Part shown: positions 48,001-56,143 of the stretch, one piece after another
How the letters are laid out: the number at the start of each line of letters is the position of its first letter
How positions within the stretch are numbered: position 1 is the first letter of the stretch
Source: DATCHW01 sp963806045
GTDB taxonomy: Bacteria > Bacteroidota > Ignavibacteria > Tepidaquicellales > Tepidaquicellaceae
NCBI GenBank assembly: GCA_963806045.1
Contig: CAWDWP010000001.1
Location: 1-64,000 of the forward strand
Direction: 5' to 3'
Length of the DNA stretch: 64,000 nucleotides
Position numbers and translations under genes: made by a program
The notes under the pieces: generated by a model
Databases searched by the model: none
What the model saw: the letters and a program-made list of their open reading frames with translations, nothing else
Told to the model about the DNA's origin: nothing

Positions 48001-48557
48001 ACAAGGTCAAGATGTACGGTGTCTGTTGCTTCATAAAAATGAAAATCTGAGAGTAAAACTTGTTTTTCATTAACTACTTTATCAATATTTATTAATGCAT
48101 TTTTCCCCGGTTTTTTTGAGTCATCCGGTGCCGAGAGAATTATATTCCCTGTTCTGTCCACAAGACGGGCACTATTATAATTGCTGTTCCGGGTTAAAGT
48201 TTTCAGCCAGAATAAAATATCGTTTTTTATTTCCTCCGAATTATTATCGTGATAAAGTCTAATCTTATCGGATAGCATTCTGTTCGAAGATATCATTTCA
48301 CCGTCATCCATTCGTTCTTTTCTCCAGCCTTGAATCTGGGTAGTTTTCAGGTCCGTGATTGTGTTTATATCGTTCTGAATTTTTTCTGTAAGGCTTGCTT
48401 TCTGGTTTTTGTAGAAAAGCATCACAAATAAAAGGATTCCGGTTAATGCAACAATCAAAAGAACGAAAATAGGAATAGTCGGATTCCCTTTAAATTCCTT
48501 CTCCGTTGAAGAATATATTTCTATATTATTTTTAGCTGAAATTTCGCTCTTTTTCAT
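45048..48557 (-). CDS. Hybrid sensor histidine kinase with Cache, PAS, GAF and receiver domains
   Basis: 1169 aa. Two membrane segments, near residues 30-50 (PIFVLLIVALTGILLFVMLF) and 318-338 (FTVILISLFLIIVGSIILYI), flank an extracytoplasmic Cache-like sensor region. A PAS domain follows (about 355-475), then a GAF-like region (about 490-640) and a second PAS (about 655-775). The kinase core has the His box in SHELRTPMTGILGFADIL, NLIQNAVVYTEKGDI, DTGIGIPDNL and GTGLGLTLTKKF. The C-terminal receiver has LVEDDSDT, DVILMDIGLKGMSG and ISKPFD. No cognate regulator is adjacent. The ligand is unknown and the frame is intact. Confidence 0.88.
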   Translation of the reverse strand: MKKSEISAKNNIEIYSSTEKEFKGNPTIPIFVLLIVALTGILLFVMLFYKNQKASLTEKIQNDINTITDLKTTQIQGWRKERMDDGEMISSNRMLSDKIRLYHDNNSEEIKNDILFWLKTLTRNSNYNSARLVDRTGNIILSAPDDSKKPGKNALINIDKVVNEKQVLLSDFHFYEATDTVHLDLVIPLITNYDSDVKELLLLEIDPYDYLYPMIQTWPTASETAECLLIKKDGNDALYLNDLKNRKNAALKYRITGDNVNVLAIKAINGVRGITEGVDYQNKQVIGVIKPVIGTDWIMISKMEKGELYAGIDQVTTFTVILISLFLIIVGSIILYIWNRQKASHYRSLYIAEVKREALKEHFEYVVKYANDVMVLTDKNGKLLEANDRALSVYGYTKEELLKLNLKNFRPPDTQKEMESIFNTLHEKGGMLYETIHVKKDGTKFPVEISSREIIIDGNPFFQGIIRDISERKKAEEKITNLNRIYAVLSQVNQAIVLTKEREKLFDRICEVCVKYGKFLFAWIGMKEENTHRVIPAASNGYSDGYLDIIKITDLDVPEGKSPAGRSIREGKYIISNDIENDYLMSMAPWKQDCLKRGFRSSASFPIKKAGKVIGNLNLYSDGTDFFKEEEIVLFEEVIYDISYALDNFEKELQKRKAIEALLISEKRFKTVFENANDAIMLMDEDKIIDFNKKTEELFGFNRNELLNKSSLDLSPEIQKDNRNSKEKFDSLANEAYGGKPMEFEWLYKKADGNLFDAEVSLNAIHLGSKVLLSAIIRDITAKKKTEEDMRIAKEKAEEMNRLKSTFLANMSHELRTPMTGILGFADILYDELTDKGYKEMAGIILNGGKRLTSTLNSILDLSRVEADKMDLKLENINISKVVKDSVQLFDASAKEKGLFLHGDIEEDIYLEVDRRIFDHIITNLIQNAVVYTEKGDITVKLNRENVNAVENIILKITDTGIGIPDNLQDAIFEPFRQVSDGLARKFEGTGLGLTLTKKFVEILNGEIKVQSKLGAGSTFTVRLPLKYNSAKESKTPEPNITKNLNPHKYMDKKILLVEDDSDTILTIQVILKNLCEMETVTNGYEAIEKAKTNKYDVILMDIGLKGMSGLDAAQEIKKLPGYKDTPIVAVTAYAMVGDKEKFLEGGCTHYISKPFDINEFKNTVAGLL

Positions 48558-48788
48558 ATTAAATAAATATATTACATGGTGAATTCGCCGTATTCCACTC
48601 TCAAAATATACATATTATATGATAATATAACTGAATTATTTTATATACAAGTTATTATTTAAATAATGTTATTGTGGAAAAAGTTATTAAGATTGATTTT
48701 GGTATTCAGAATCCCGTAAAAATAAATTAGTTTTAGCTCGTTAAAATTATTAATTTAAATATAGAATTTTAAAGAGTTTGATGTTAAA

Positions 48789-49327
48789 ATGACAATGAGC
48801 GAAAAATTAACGGTTCGAAAATGGTATGTTATCAGAACGAAACCCAGGTGGGAGAAAAAAGTGACTCTTCAGATTGAAAAGAAACAAATCGAGGTTTTTT
48901 TACCTATTTTAGAAAAAATAAGAATCTGGTCTGACCGGAAAAAAAGATACAGGACCCGATGTTTTCGGGTTATGTATTTGTCAGGGCAGATGAAACGGAA
49001 AGAATAACCGCTATATCAAACACGCCGGGAGCAATGGGGTATATTTTTTTCAATAAAAGACCTGCGATAATGAGAGACGAAGATATTCTATATATTAAGA
49101 TGTCATTAAAAGAGCCGGAGCGGATTTCAATAGAGGAAAAACAGATTAAAAAAGGTGATTATATAACCGTAAAGAGAGGACCGTTCAGGGGGATGAAGGG
49201 ATTTGTCAACGATTTCAAAGGAGAGTATAAATTAACCGTTAATCTTGAAGAGCTTTCAACTGCTTTTAGCGTTACTCTGATGCTCGATGAAGTAAATGTG
49301 GAAGAAGAAAAACGGGAAGAAGAGTGA
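48789..49327 (+). CDS. NusG-family antitermination protein, one frameshift
   Basis: About 178 aa when joined. The N-terminal NGN domain starts WYVIRTKPRWEKKVTLQIE (about residues 12-30), and after a one-base shift near 48958 continues as MFSGYVFVRADETERI. A KOW-like region follows (KKGDYITVKRGPFRGMKGF), then an acidic tail. It resembles the specialised NusG paralogues (UpxY/LoaP/RfaH type) more than housekeeping NusG, because no ribosomal protein, secE or rpoB genes are near. No long polysaccharide operon is adjacent, so its target is not evident. The frameshift may be an assembly indel. Confidence 0.75.
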
Positions 49328-49534
49328 GGAAAAAAAGTAAAAAGTCAAACGTAAAAGGTCAAAAGTAAATTTAAAATTTAAAAGTGGGTAGCTCGCTGCT
49401 GTATTCCAATATGTTCGTGACGCCCTGCTTGTATGTTTTCAATTTCGCTTAAACACCAACAAAGGCGAAAAAGCATATCAAGAGTCTGTGTAAATCTGCT
49501 CAATCTGTTTCAATCTGTGTGCAGTCTTCCACTG
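49328..49534. repeat. Low-complexity and Bacteroidota-type intergenic repeats
   Basis: About 200 bp without a gene. It starts with GTAAAAAGTCAAACGTAAAA-type words and ends with TCTGTGTAAATCTGCTCAAT, which is followed by CTGTTTCAATCTGTG. Both are kinds of short degenerate repeat seen in other spacers of the window. Confidence 0.5.
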
Positions 49535-50488
49535 TTATTCATCTCCGCCATCTTTCTTTGCTTTTTCTATATTTCTTTTCCAGCCGGAATATTTTGTTCT
49601 TTTTACGGGTGATGATTTGAATATTTCGTTGAATTCTTCTCCTGTTATCTTTTCCAATTCATCCAGAGGTTTGTTTAATATTTTTTCCGTCGGATAAAAA
49701 CTTTTCTCGTCCGTAAAGATTTTACTTTTATTATAAGGACATACATCCTGGCAAATATCACATCCGAATATCCAGTTGTTTAAATTAATATACTCCGGAA
49801 TTTCTTTTCTGTTCTCGATTGTATGATAAGAGATACAAAGATTAGCGTCGAGTTTATATGGCTCGAACAAGGCTCCGGTCGGACAAGCATTTAGGCAAAT
49901 AGTGCAAGACTCGCACAAATCATCTACGGGATTATCATATACAAGCTCTTTATTAATCAATACTTCGCACAGGAAAAAGAAACTGCCGAAATCAGCATTC
50001 AGGACATTCGTGTTCTTACCCATCCATCCGATGCCTGATTTTACAGCCCAGACTTTATCCATAACGGGTCCATCATCAACGTAATATTTTGTTTTGATGC
50101 CTTCTGAGACGGACTCAATCTTTTTACAAATAACTTTTAATTTCTTTTTTAAGACCTTGTGGTAATCCGAGCTTCCCCATGCATATCTGGAAATCTTTCC
50201 TATACCTGATTCATCAGAATGCCTGAATGGAGTAGCGTAAATAAAAGCAGAAGAAATGATTGAGGTAAATTGTTCTCCGATTAATACCGGGTTTGTTCTT
50301 TTTTCAAAACTTTTATTGAGCCATTCCATATCTGCGTTACGGTTTTCACTAAGCCATTTTGAAAAATATATTTTTTCTTTTGTTAGTTCTTCAATTTTTG
50401 ATATTCCTGTTTTAATAAAACCTTCTTCGGCAAACAGCGTTTTTATTTTATTCGTCAGGGTTGTTTTTTCTGTTTCGGAGGAATTCAT
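49535..50488 (-). CDS. queG: Epoxyqueuosine reductase
   Basis: 317 aa. It catalyses the last step of queuosine synthesis on tRNA (epoxyqueuosine to queuosine), using a cobalamin-type cofactor and two 4Fe-4S clusters. Cluster motifs are CESCTICLNACPTGAL and CDICQDVCPYNKS in the C-terminal half. YVDDGPVMDKVWAVKSGIGW and MGKNTN are the conserved QueG segments. It is the last gene of the minus-strand operon, 9 bp after the Rieske gene. The length is slightly short of many homologues but all motifs are present. Confidence 0.9.
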   Translation of the reverse strand: MNSSETEKTTLTNKIKTLFAEEGFIKTGISKIEELTKEKIYFSKWLSENRNADMEWLNKSFEKRTNPVLIGEQFTSIISSAFIYATPFRHSDESGIGKISRYAWGSSDYHKVLKKKLKVICKKIESVSEGIKTKYYVDDGPVMDKVWAVKSGIGWMGKNTNVLNADFGSFFFLCEVLINKELVYDNPVDDLCESCTICLNACPTGALFEPYKLDANLCISYHTIENRKEIPEYINLNNWIFGCDICQDVCPYNKSKIFTDEKSFYPTEKILNKPLDELEKITGEEFNEIFKSSPVKRTKYSGWKRNIEKAKKDGGDE

Positions 50489-50497
50489 AAACAGAAA

Positions 50498-50842
50498 TTA
50501 AAAATTAAAATCGAAAATTTTCTTTTCCGGTTGCTTCACATAAATGACGTTGTCTGTTATTTTCACTTCGAAAGTCCTGAGTGTGCATCCTGCTCTCCCG
50601 GGCTGCTTTCCTGTCTTGAGGTTAAACTTATATCCATGAACAGGGCAGGTAACATTATTTCTTTCAATATAACCGCTGAAAATTACAGGTGAGTGGTTAT
50701 GGGGACAGATATTATCAACTGCGTAAATTTTATTTTTTACTTTAAAGAGGGCAATTTCGGTTTCGTCATCAAGTATAAAGCACTTTCCTTCATTTTCAAA
50801 TAATTCGGAAACTTCACAGATTTTCACAAACCGGCTTTCCAT
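50498..50842 (-). CDS. Rieske 2Fe-2S ferredoxin-like protein
   Basis: 114 aa. The Rieske motifs are CPHNHSP (C-x-H) and CPVHGYKFNLKTG (C-x2-H), 21 residues apart, the arrangement of the small NirD-type and other Rieske ferredoxins. It may pass electrons to an oxygenase or reductase; the partner is not in the window. It lies between the STAS gene (20 bp) and queG (9 bp) within a tight minus-strand operon. Confidence 0.86.
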   Translation of the reverse strand: MESRFVKICEVSELFENEGKCFILDDETEIALFKVKNKIYAVDNICPHNHSPVIFSGYIERNNVTCPVHGYKFNLKTGKQPGRAGCTLRTFEVKITDNVIYVKQPEKKIFDFNF

Positions 50843-50862
50843 ATGGTTTTGCTTTATGATGT

Positions 50863-51168
50863 TTACTTAATGACAAAAACCCTGTCAAGCCTTGCTATTT
50901 TCATCAGTTCTATTACGTTCTTATTCACGTTCTTGAGTGTAAGTTTCCTGTCTTTTTCTCTTTCCATTCTTTCCGAAAGAAGAAGACACGAGAGTCCGTT
51001 ACTGTCACACCTTGTAACCTCTGAGAGATCAATATAGAAAGGATTGTCAATTTCTTTCTGAAGAAAAATTAGCTCGGTCTTCAGTTCTGCAGCTATCTGA
51101 TGACCGAGTGTTTTTTCCTTAAGTTTGAAGATTGTTTTGTCTTTGCGTTTATCTACTTCGAACTTCAT
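50863..51168 (-). CDS. STAS-domain anti-sigma factor antagonist-like protein
   Basis: 101 aa, a single STAS domain. YIDLSEVTRCDSNGLSCLLL (about residues 45-64) contains the conserved phosphorylatable Ser region. The N-terminus EVDKRKDKTIFKLKEKTLG forms the first strands. The partner kinase or anti-sigma factor is not adjacent. It follows pnp by 12 bp in the operon. Its function in this context is unknown. Confidence 0.8.
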   Translation of the reverse strand: MKFEVDKRKDKTIFKLKEKTLGHQIAAELKTELIFLQKEIDNPFYIDLSEVTRCDSNGLSCLLLSERMEREKDRKLTLKNVNKNVIELMKIARLDRVFVIK

Positions 51169-51180
51169 AAATATTATTGT

Positions 51181-53314
51181 TTATTTGTCCTTTTCGGGAT
51201 TTTGACGTGGAACGTATTCTTTCCTTGGTTCCGGTTTTAATAATATTCTCCGGCTTAGTTTCAATTTACCGAATTCATCAATTGCAAGCAGCTTAACCTG
51301 AATCTTTTCTCCTACTTTCAATACGTCCGAAACTTTAGCAACGCGTTTATTGTCTATTTCGGAAATATGAAGCAGTCCTTCTTTTCCCGGAAATATTTCA
51401 ACGAATGCGCCAAAATCTTTTATTCCTTTTACTACACCGTCATAGATCTTTCCGATTTCCGGTACCTGTGTAATATTCTCAATTATCTCTCTTGCAATTT
51501 CTGCACTTTGTTTGGAAATTGCTGCAATTGTTACCTTGCCCGAATCATCAATGTCAATTTCGCATTTGCTTTCTGCAATTATGTGCCTGATAGTTTTACC
51601 GCCGGGTCCGATAACTGCTCCAATAAGGTCAGTCGGAACCTGAATTGTGTAAAGATGCGGCGCATATTGTGAAATGTCAGTTCTTCCTTGTGTGATAGTC
51701 TGGTTCATGATTCCGAGAATATGCAGTCTTCCTTCGCGTGCCTGTGCAAGTGCCTGTTCCATAATATCAAATGATATTCCGCGGATTTTAATGTCCATCT
51801 GGATTGCCGTAATACCTTCGGTTGTTCCTGCAACTTTGAAATCCATATCTCCGAAATGATCTTCGGAGCCAAGTATATCCGAAAGTATCACTACTTTTTC
51901 TTCTTCTTTTATCAATCCCATTGCAATACCTGCAACAGGTTTTTTAAGCTTAACGCCTGCATCCATAAGTGAAAGAGAACCGGCACAGACAGTTGCCATC
52001 GATGATGAACCGTTTGATTCAAGTATATCGGATACAACTCTTAAAGTATAAGGAAAGTCATTTTCCGGTGGAAGCATATTTATTAATGCTCTCTCTGCAA
52101 GGTTCCCGTGACCAATTTCTCTTCTTCCCGGTCCGGGTCTTCCACCTACTTCACCCGTGCTGAACGAGGGAAAGTTATAATGAAGTATGAATCTCTTTGT
52201 GGTATCTTCTTTCAGAAGTCCGTCAATAATCTGTTCATCCCTTTTTGTGCCAAGCGTCGCTGTTGTTAAGCTCTGAGTTTCACCTCTGGTGAATAAAGCA
52301 GAGCCGTGTGTTCTTGGTAAAACCGATATTTCGCACGTAATATTCTCTGATATCCTTGTTTGTTCTTCCGTCAAGCCTTTTTCCTTCGTTCAAAATCATA
52401 TTTCGCATATCTTCCTGCTGGATGTCGTGCATTATTTCATCCAATTCCATTTCCATCTCAGGATATTTTTCTGCAAGGGATGTCAGAACTTTTTCTACCA
52501 ATTCCTTGTGTTTATTATGTCTGTCTTCTTTTGTAAGAATTGTTCTGTCAAGAATTTTTATTTCTTCGAAGTATAATTTCTTAACATCTTCAACCATTTC
52601 AAGGTTGACTTCCGGCGGAGTGTTTGCTCTTTTTGGTTTTCCCGCTTCGGCGACAAATTCTTTCTGGAAATTGCAGATATCTATTATATGCTTATGCGCA
52701 AATTTCACTGCATCCAGAAGAACCTGCTCGGAAATTTCCTTCGCTTCACCTTCTACCATTACTATTGAATCTGCTGTACCTGCAACAATTATTTCAAAGT
52801 CACCTGCTTCGATTTCAACGAATGTGGGATTGATAATGAACTCGCCGTTCAATTTTGTAACCCTTACCGAGGATATGGGTTCTTCAAATGGAATGTCCGA
52901 AATCATAAGCGCTGCGGAAGCTCCAATTGCAGAAATTATATCTGAATCGTTTTCTCCGTCTGATGAAAACACATTACAGTTTATTTGTGTCTCGCAGAAA
53001 TATCCTTCTGCAAACATAGGTCTGATAGGACGGTCTATAAGCCTTGATGAAAGCACCTCTTTTTCGGATGGTTTACCTTCACGTTTAAAAAAACCGCCGG
53101 GAATTTTTCCTGCGGATGCTGATTTTTCGCGATAGTCTACTGAAAGCGGGAAAAAATCCTGTCCCTCTGTAGGTTCGTCTTTCGCCGTTGCTGTGCAAAG
53201 CACCACTGTATCCTCAAGCGTTACCAATACTGCGCCGCCTGCCTGCCTGGCTAATCTTCCTGTTTCAAGAGTTAGCGTTTTTCCACCGATTTGAAGACTT
53301 TTTTTGTGAATCAT
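51181..53314 (-). CDS. pnp: Polyribonucleotide nucleotidyltransferase, one frameshift
   Basis: About 710 aa when joined, normal for PNPase. The N-terminal RNase PH-like domain carries FFPLSVDYREKSASAGKIPG and RLIDRPIRPMFAEGY. The second RNase PH-like domain has LPRTHGSALFTRGETQSL. The KH domain contains VIGPGGKTIRHIIAESKCEI and the S1 domain has GAFVEIFPGKEGLLHISEI. One extra base near 52340 shifts the frame between KDIRE and ITCEISV. It follows rpsO by 23 bp, the classical gene order. PNPase degrades mRNA from the 3' end in the cytoplasm. As a core gene, its break points to an assembly indel. Confidence 0.88.
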
Positions 53315-53337
53315 TAATTTATTTCTTTCCTGTTATT

Positions 53338-53610
53338 TTATTTTCTTAAATCTAATTCTTTTACAATTTGTCTGTAGCGTGTTACATCTTTGTTCTCAAG
53401 GTATTTTAATAGTTTTCTTCTTTTTCCTACCATTTTCAGAAGACCTGTTTTTGAATGATTGTCTTTTTTATGTGTGGAAAAATGCTGTGCCGACAGTTCG
53501 TTTATCCTCTTTGTAAGAATTGCTACCTGAACTTCTGCTTTGCCTGAATCTTTTTCGTTTTTACCGAATTTTTTTACGATTTCTTTTTTATCTTCCTGTG
53601 TTAATGCCAT
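53338..53610 (-). CDS. rpsO: 30S ribosomal protein S15
   Basis: 90 aa, typical length. RINELSAQHFSTHKKDNHSK and LLKMVGKRRKLLKYLENKDV are the conserved S15 sequences that bind 16S rRNA helices 20-22. It lies between ribF and pnp, the conserved arrangement. Autoregulation via the leader mRNA is known in other bacteria but cannot be judged from the 23-bp gap here. Confidence 0.95.
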   Translation of the reverse strand: MALTQEDKKEIVKKFGKNEKDSGKAEVQVAILTKRINELSAQHFSTHKKDNHSKTGLLKMVGKRRKLLKYLENKDVTRYRQIVKELDLRK

Positions 53611-53633
53611 TATTATTTCTTAAATTTTTTAAT

Positions 53634-54569
53634 TTATAAATGTTTTATTAAATCTTTTGAAATTTCTTTGTCTTTTTCTATTTGTTTTTTTAATTCTTCA
53701 ACAGAACTAAATTTTTTCTCCCTGCGGATAAAATCGAGAAATTTAATTTTCAGCGATTGTCCATATAAATCTCCGTCAAAATCCAGGAAATTTACTTCGA
53801 GGGTTAATTTCTGACCTTCGGTTACTGTTGGCCTTACGCCGATATTCATCATTCCGAAATAATTTTTTCCGTTGATCTCCGACTTTATAAGATATACGCC
53901 GTTTTGGGGAATCAGTTTGTATTCGGAAACCGGTTTAATGTTTGCAGTCGGAAATCCGATTTTCCTGCCAAGCTTATCGCCGTAAATCACTTCTCCGGTT
54001 ATTGAATAGTAATCGTTTAGAAGCATTTCTGCATCTTTTACGCTTGAAGACTGAAGCATATGCCTCACGACTGTGCTGCTTACAATATAACCTTCTGTTT
54101 TAAGCTCGTCAATTTTGTGAATTTCAAAATCATATTTTCCGGATAACCCTTTAAGTGTTTCAAATCCGCCTTCGCGGTTCCTGCCCACCATGTGGTCATA
54201 GCCAATCACAATATCAGAGAGCCCGAACTTATTTATTATGTAATTCACATAGAAATCTTCCGCAGAATTCCTGGAAAATTCTTTAGTGAATTCAATCACA
54301 TAAACAATATCTATGTTTAAGCTTTCAAACATCTCAAGCTTTTCATCGAGTGTTGAAAGTATTTTTATGTCGGGTGATTTATTTTTAAGAACAATCTGCG
54401 GATGCGGTTCAAATGTTAAAATCACACTCCGCAATCCTTTGGATTTCTTTATTTCGTTTACCGAATCTATTATCTTACGGTGTCCTAAATGTATGCCATC
54501 GAATGTGCCAACCGTTATTACGCTCTTCTTATCGAATTCTACCGAATCAAACTCTCTTACAACTCTCAT
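53634..54569 (-). CDS. ribF: Bifunctional riboflavin kinase/FAD synthetase
   Basis: 311 aa. The N-terminal adenylyltransferase domain has ITVGTFDGIHLGHRKII (HxGH motif) and later DIVIGYDHMVGRN. The C-terminal flavokinase domain has GDKLGRKIGFPTANI and a GMMNIGVRPT loop. It converts riboflavin to FMN and FAD. It is the gene directly upstream of rpsO in a well-conserved cluster. The frame is intact. Confidence 0.92.
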   Translation of the reverse strand: MRVVREFDSVEFDKKSVITVGTFDGIHLGHRKIIDSVNEIKKSKGLRSVILTFEPHPQIVLKNKSPDIKILSTLDEKLEMFESLNIDIVYVIEFTKEFSRNSAEDFYVNYIINKFGLSDIVIGYDHMVGRNREGGFETLKGLSGKYDFEIHKIDELKTEGYIVSSTVVRHMLQSSSVKDAEMLLNDYYSITGEVIYGDKLGRKIGFPTANIKPVSEYKLIPQNGVYLIKSEINGKNYFGMMNIGVRPTVTEGQKLTLEVNFLDFDGDLYGQSLKIKFLDFIRREKKFSSVEELKKQIEKDKEISKDLIKHL

Positions 54570-54603
54570 TAAATACTGATTATTTTTTGATATCGTTTAT
54601 CAG

Positions 54604-55089
54604 TTATTTTAATGATTTTAAAACTTCTTTAATCTTATCAAAATTCGGAAGCTTTCCCGCATCTTCAAGTATTTCAATGTGTTGAATCTTTCCGTCTTTG
54701 TCTATCACAAAGACCGAGCGTTTGGAAACTCCGTTCATTCCGACAAAATCACCGTCCGGATATCTTGTTCCGTATTTTGTAATGACTTCTTCGTTAAAAT
54801 CACTGAGAAGCGGAATTGTAATTTTGAACGATTTAGTCCATCCCTCCTGAGCAAATGTAGAATCCGTACTTATGCCCAGAACATTTGCACCTAAATCTTC
54901 ATATTCTTTTAATCCGCCCGTTATTGAGCATACTTCTTCTGTGCATACTCCGGTAAAAGCTCCGGGAAAAAAGAATAGAACCACATTCTTACCCTTGTAA
55001 TCACTAAGGGATATTTCCTGAAAATCTCCTGTTAGATTCTTGGATTTCAGTGTAAAGCCCGGGGCTATATCTCCAATTTTTAATGACAT
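54604..55089 (-). CDS. Peroxiredoxin (AhpC/TSA family)
   Basis: 161 aa. The ATG at 55087-55089 is the better start: it is preceded by AAAGGATTGA and opens MSLKIGDIAPGFTLKS. The longer reading upstream adds a hydrophobic, non-homologous extension. The peroxidatic Cys is in VVLFFFPGAFTGVCTEEVCS (about residue 46), with a second Cys five residues on. It reduces peroxides using thiol electrons. It is the first gene of the run before ribF, with a 34-bp gap. Confidence 0.88.
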   Translation of the reverse strand: MSLKIGDIAPGFTLKSKNLTGDFQEISLSDYKGKNVVLFFFPGAFTGVCTEEVCSITGGLKEYEDLGANVLGISTDSTFAQEGWTKSFKITIPLLSDFNEEVITKYGTRYPDGDFVGMNGVSKRSVFVIDKDGKIQHIEILEDAGKLPNFDKIKEVLKSLK

Positions 55090-55169
55090 ATTCAATCCTT
55101 TATATATGTTAATATTTATTTTATATAGAATTTCAAATATAATAAAATAGCTTGTCATTAACAATTCGA

Positions 55170-55470
55170 TTTATTAATGCTAAATCCCGATAAAAACAAA
55201 TCCGATTTAAATAATTTTATAAATAACCCGCTAAACTTTATTAATCGGGAGCAAAAACCTTACTAATCAATTGAAATCTTTCAATACTTAATAATCGCAA
55301 TAAATCCCTTATATTTTCGGCGCTGTCGCTTTTTTTCAAATGGCATCGAATGACACCTTCCTCCTTTTCCAGAAACTGAGTTAGCCATAAAGAAATGAGA
55401 GTTTTTGAAAGTTGACAAATATAAAAATACCAATTAATTCCATTGAAAATTAGTTTTTCTGCATATAAAT
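55170..55470. other. AT-rich spacer before the hip locus
   Basis: About 300 bp without a gene between the divergent peroxiredoxin and hipB genes. No repeat or hairpin is strong enough to call. The operators begin at 55470. Confidence 0.5.
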
Positions 55471-55607
55471 TACCTCTAAAGCAGTAAATAATTTTTATAA
55501 ATTTAATATTTTGTTTTTAATATCTATATTTTATATTATTTACCGTCATAGCAGTAATAACAAACAATAATTAAATAAAATATAAATATTTACCGCTTTA
55601 ACAGTAA
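55470..55607. promoter_or_regulatory. Three HipB-type operators
   Basis: Three 18-bp sites, TTACCTCTAAAGCAGTAA (55470-55487), TTACCGTCATAGCAGTAA (55540-55557) and TTACCGCTTTAACAGTAA (55590-55607), share TTACC-N8-CAGTAA with inverted TTAC/GTAA ends. They lie 70 and 50 bp apart, directly upstream of a HipB-like repressor. The last ends four bases before its ATG. Autoregulation by HipB binding is the natural inference. HipB of E. coli also binds several spaced inverted sites. Confidence 0.85.
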
Positions 55608-55611
55608 TATT

Positions 55612-55836
55612 ATGTATAAAATATCCGAAATAATTAGATATCATCGTAAAAAAGGCGGCTTATCACAAAAAGAACTCGCTGACCTGGCAGGAGTAGGAAA
55701 AACCGTAATTTTCGATATTGAAAAAGGTAAGACAACTATTCAATGGTCAACGCTTGAAAAGGTTCTGAGCGTTTTGAATATAAAAATTAAATTCGAAAGC
55801 CCTTTATTTAATAACATTAAGTATGATGAAGAATAG
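55612..55836 (+). CDS. hipB: HipB-like HTH antitoxin
   Basis: 74 aa, mainly one helix-turn-helix: GGLSQKELADLAGVGKTVIF and DIEKGKTTIQWSTLEKVLSV. It is small, as expected for HipB in HipBST-type loci. The ATG lies four bases after the third operator, without a Shine-Dalgarno sequence, so initiation may be leaderless or weak. It overlaps hipS by 14 bp. Its role is to repress the operon and probably to join the toxin complex. Confidence 0.85.
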   Translation: MYKISEIIRYHRKKGGLSQKELADLAGVGKTVIFDIEKGKTTIQWSTLEKVLSVLNIKIKFESPLFNNIKYDEE

Positions 55837-56143
55837 GAAAATTAATATTTTGATAAACGGGGTTTCCGCCGGAATTTTAGAGGAATCCGATGGTGGCAAA
55901 AGATATCGCTTTACCTATAATGATAATTATAGGGGTGAAAGCGTTTCTTTGGCTATGCCTGTTCAAAAGAAAATCCTGGAGTTTGATAATTTTCCTGAAT
56001 ATTTCGAAAATCTTTTACCCGAAGGACTGATGCTTGATGGTTTATGTAAAACGAACGAAACCGGCAAGAACGATTATTTTTCCCAATTAATAGCAGCAGG
56101 AAAAAATCTTTTTGGAAATATTGAAATAGAAATTATAAAATGA
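55823..56143 (+). CDS. hipS: HipS-like protein (N-terminal subdomain of HipA)
   Basis: 106 aa. It corresponds to the N-terminal HipA subdomain that is a separate protein in the E. coli O127 HipBST system, where HipS acts as antitoxin. Recognisable parts are NILINGVSAGILEESDGGKR, YFENLLPEGLMLDGLCKT and NDYFSQLIAAGKNLFGNIEI. It overlaps hipB by 14 bp and hipT by 4 bp (ATGA), so translation is probably coupled. Confidence 0.83.
   Translation: MMKNRKINILINGVSAGILEESDGGKRYRFTYNDNYRGESVSLAMPVQKKILEFDNFPEYFENLLPEGLMLDGLCKTNETGKNDYFSQLIAAGKNLFGNIEIEIIK

Noticed and set aside
52280..53314. Two overlapping pnp-like genes
   Set aside because: One extra base near 52340 explains the split; the parts are the two halves of a single PNPase.
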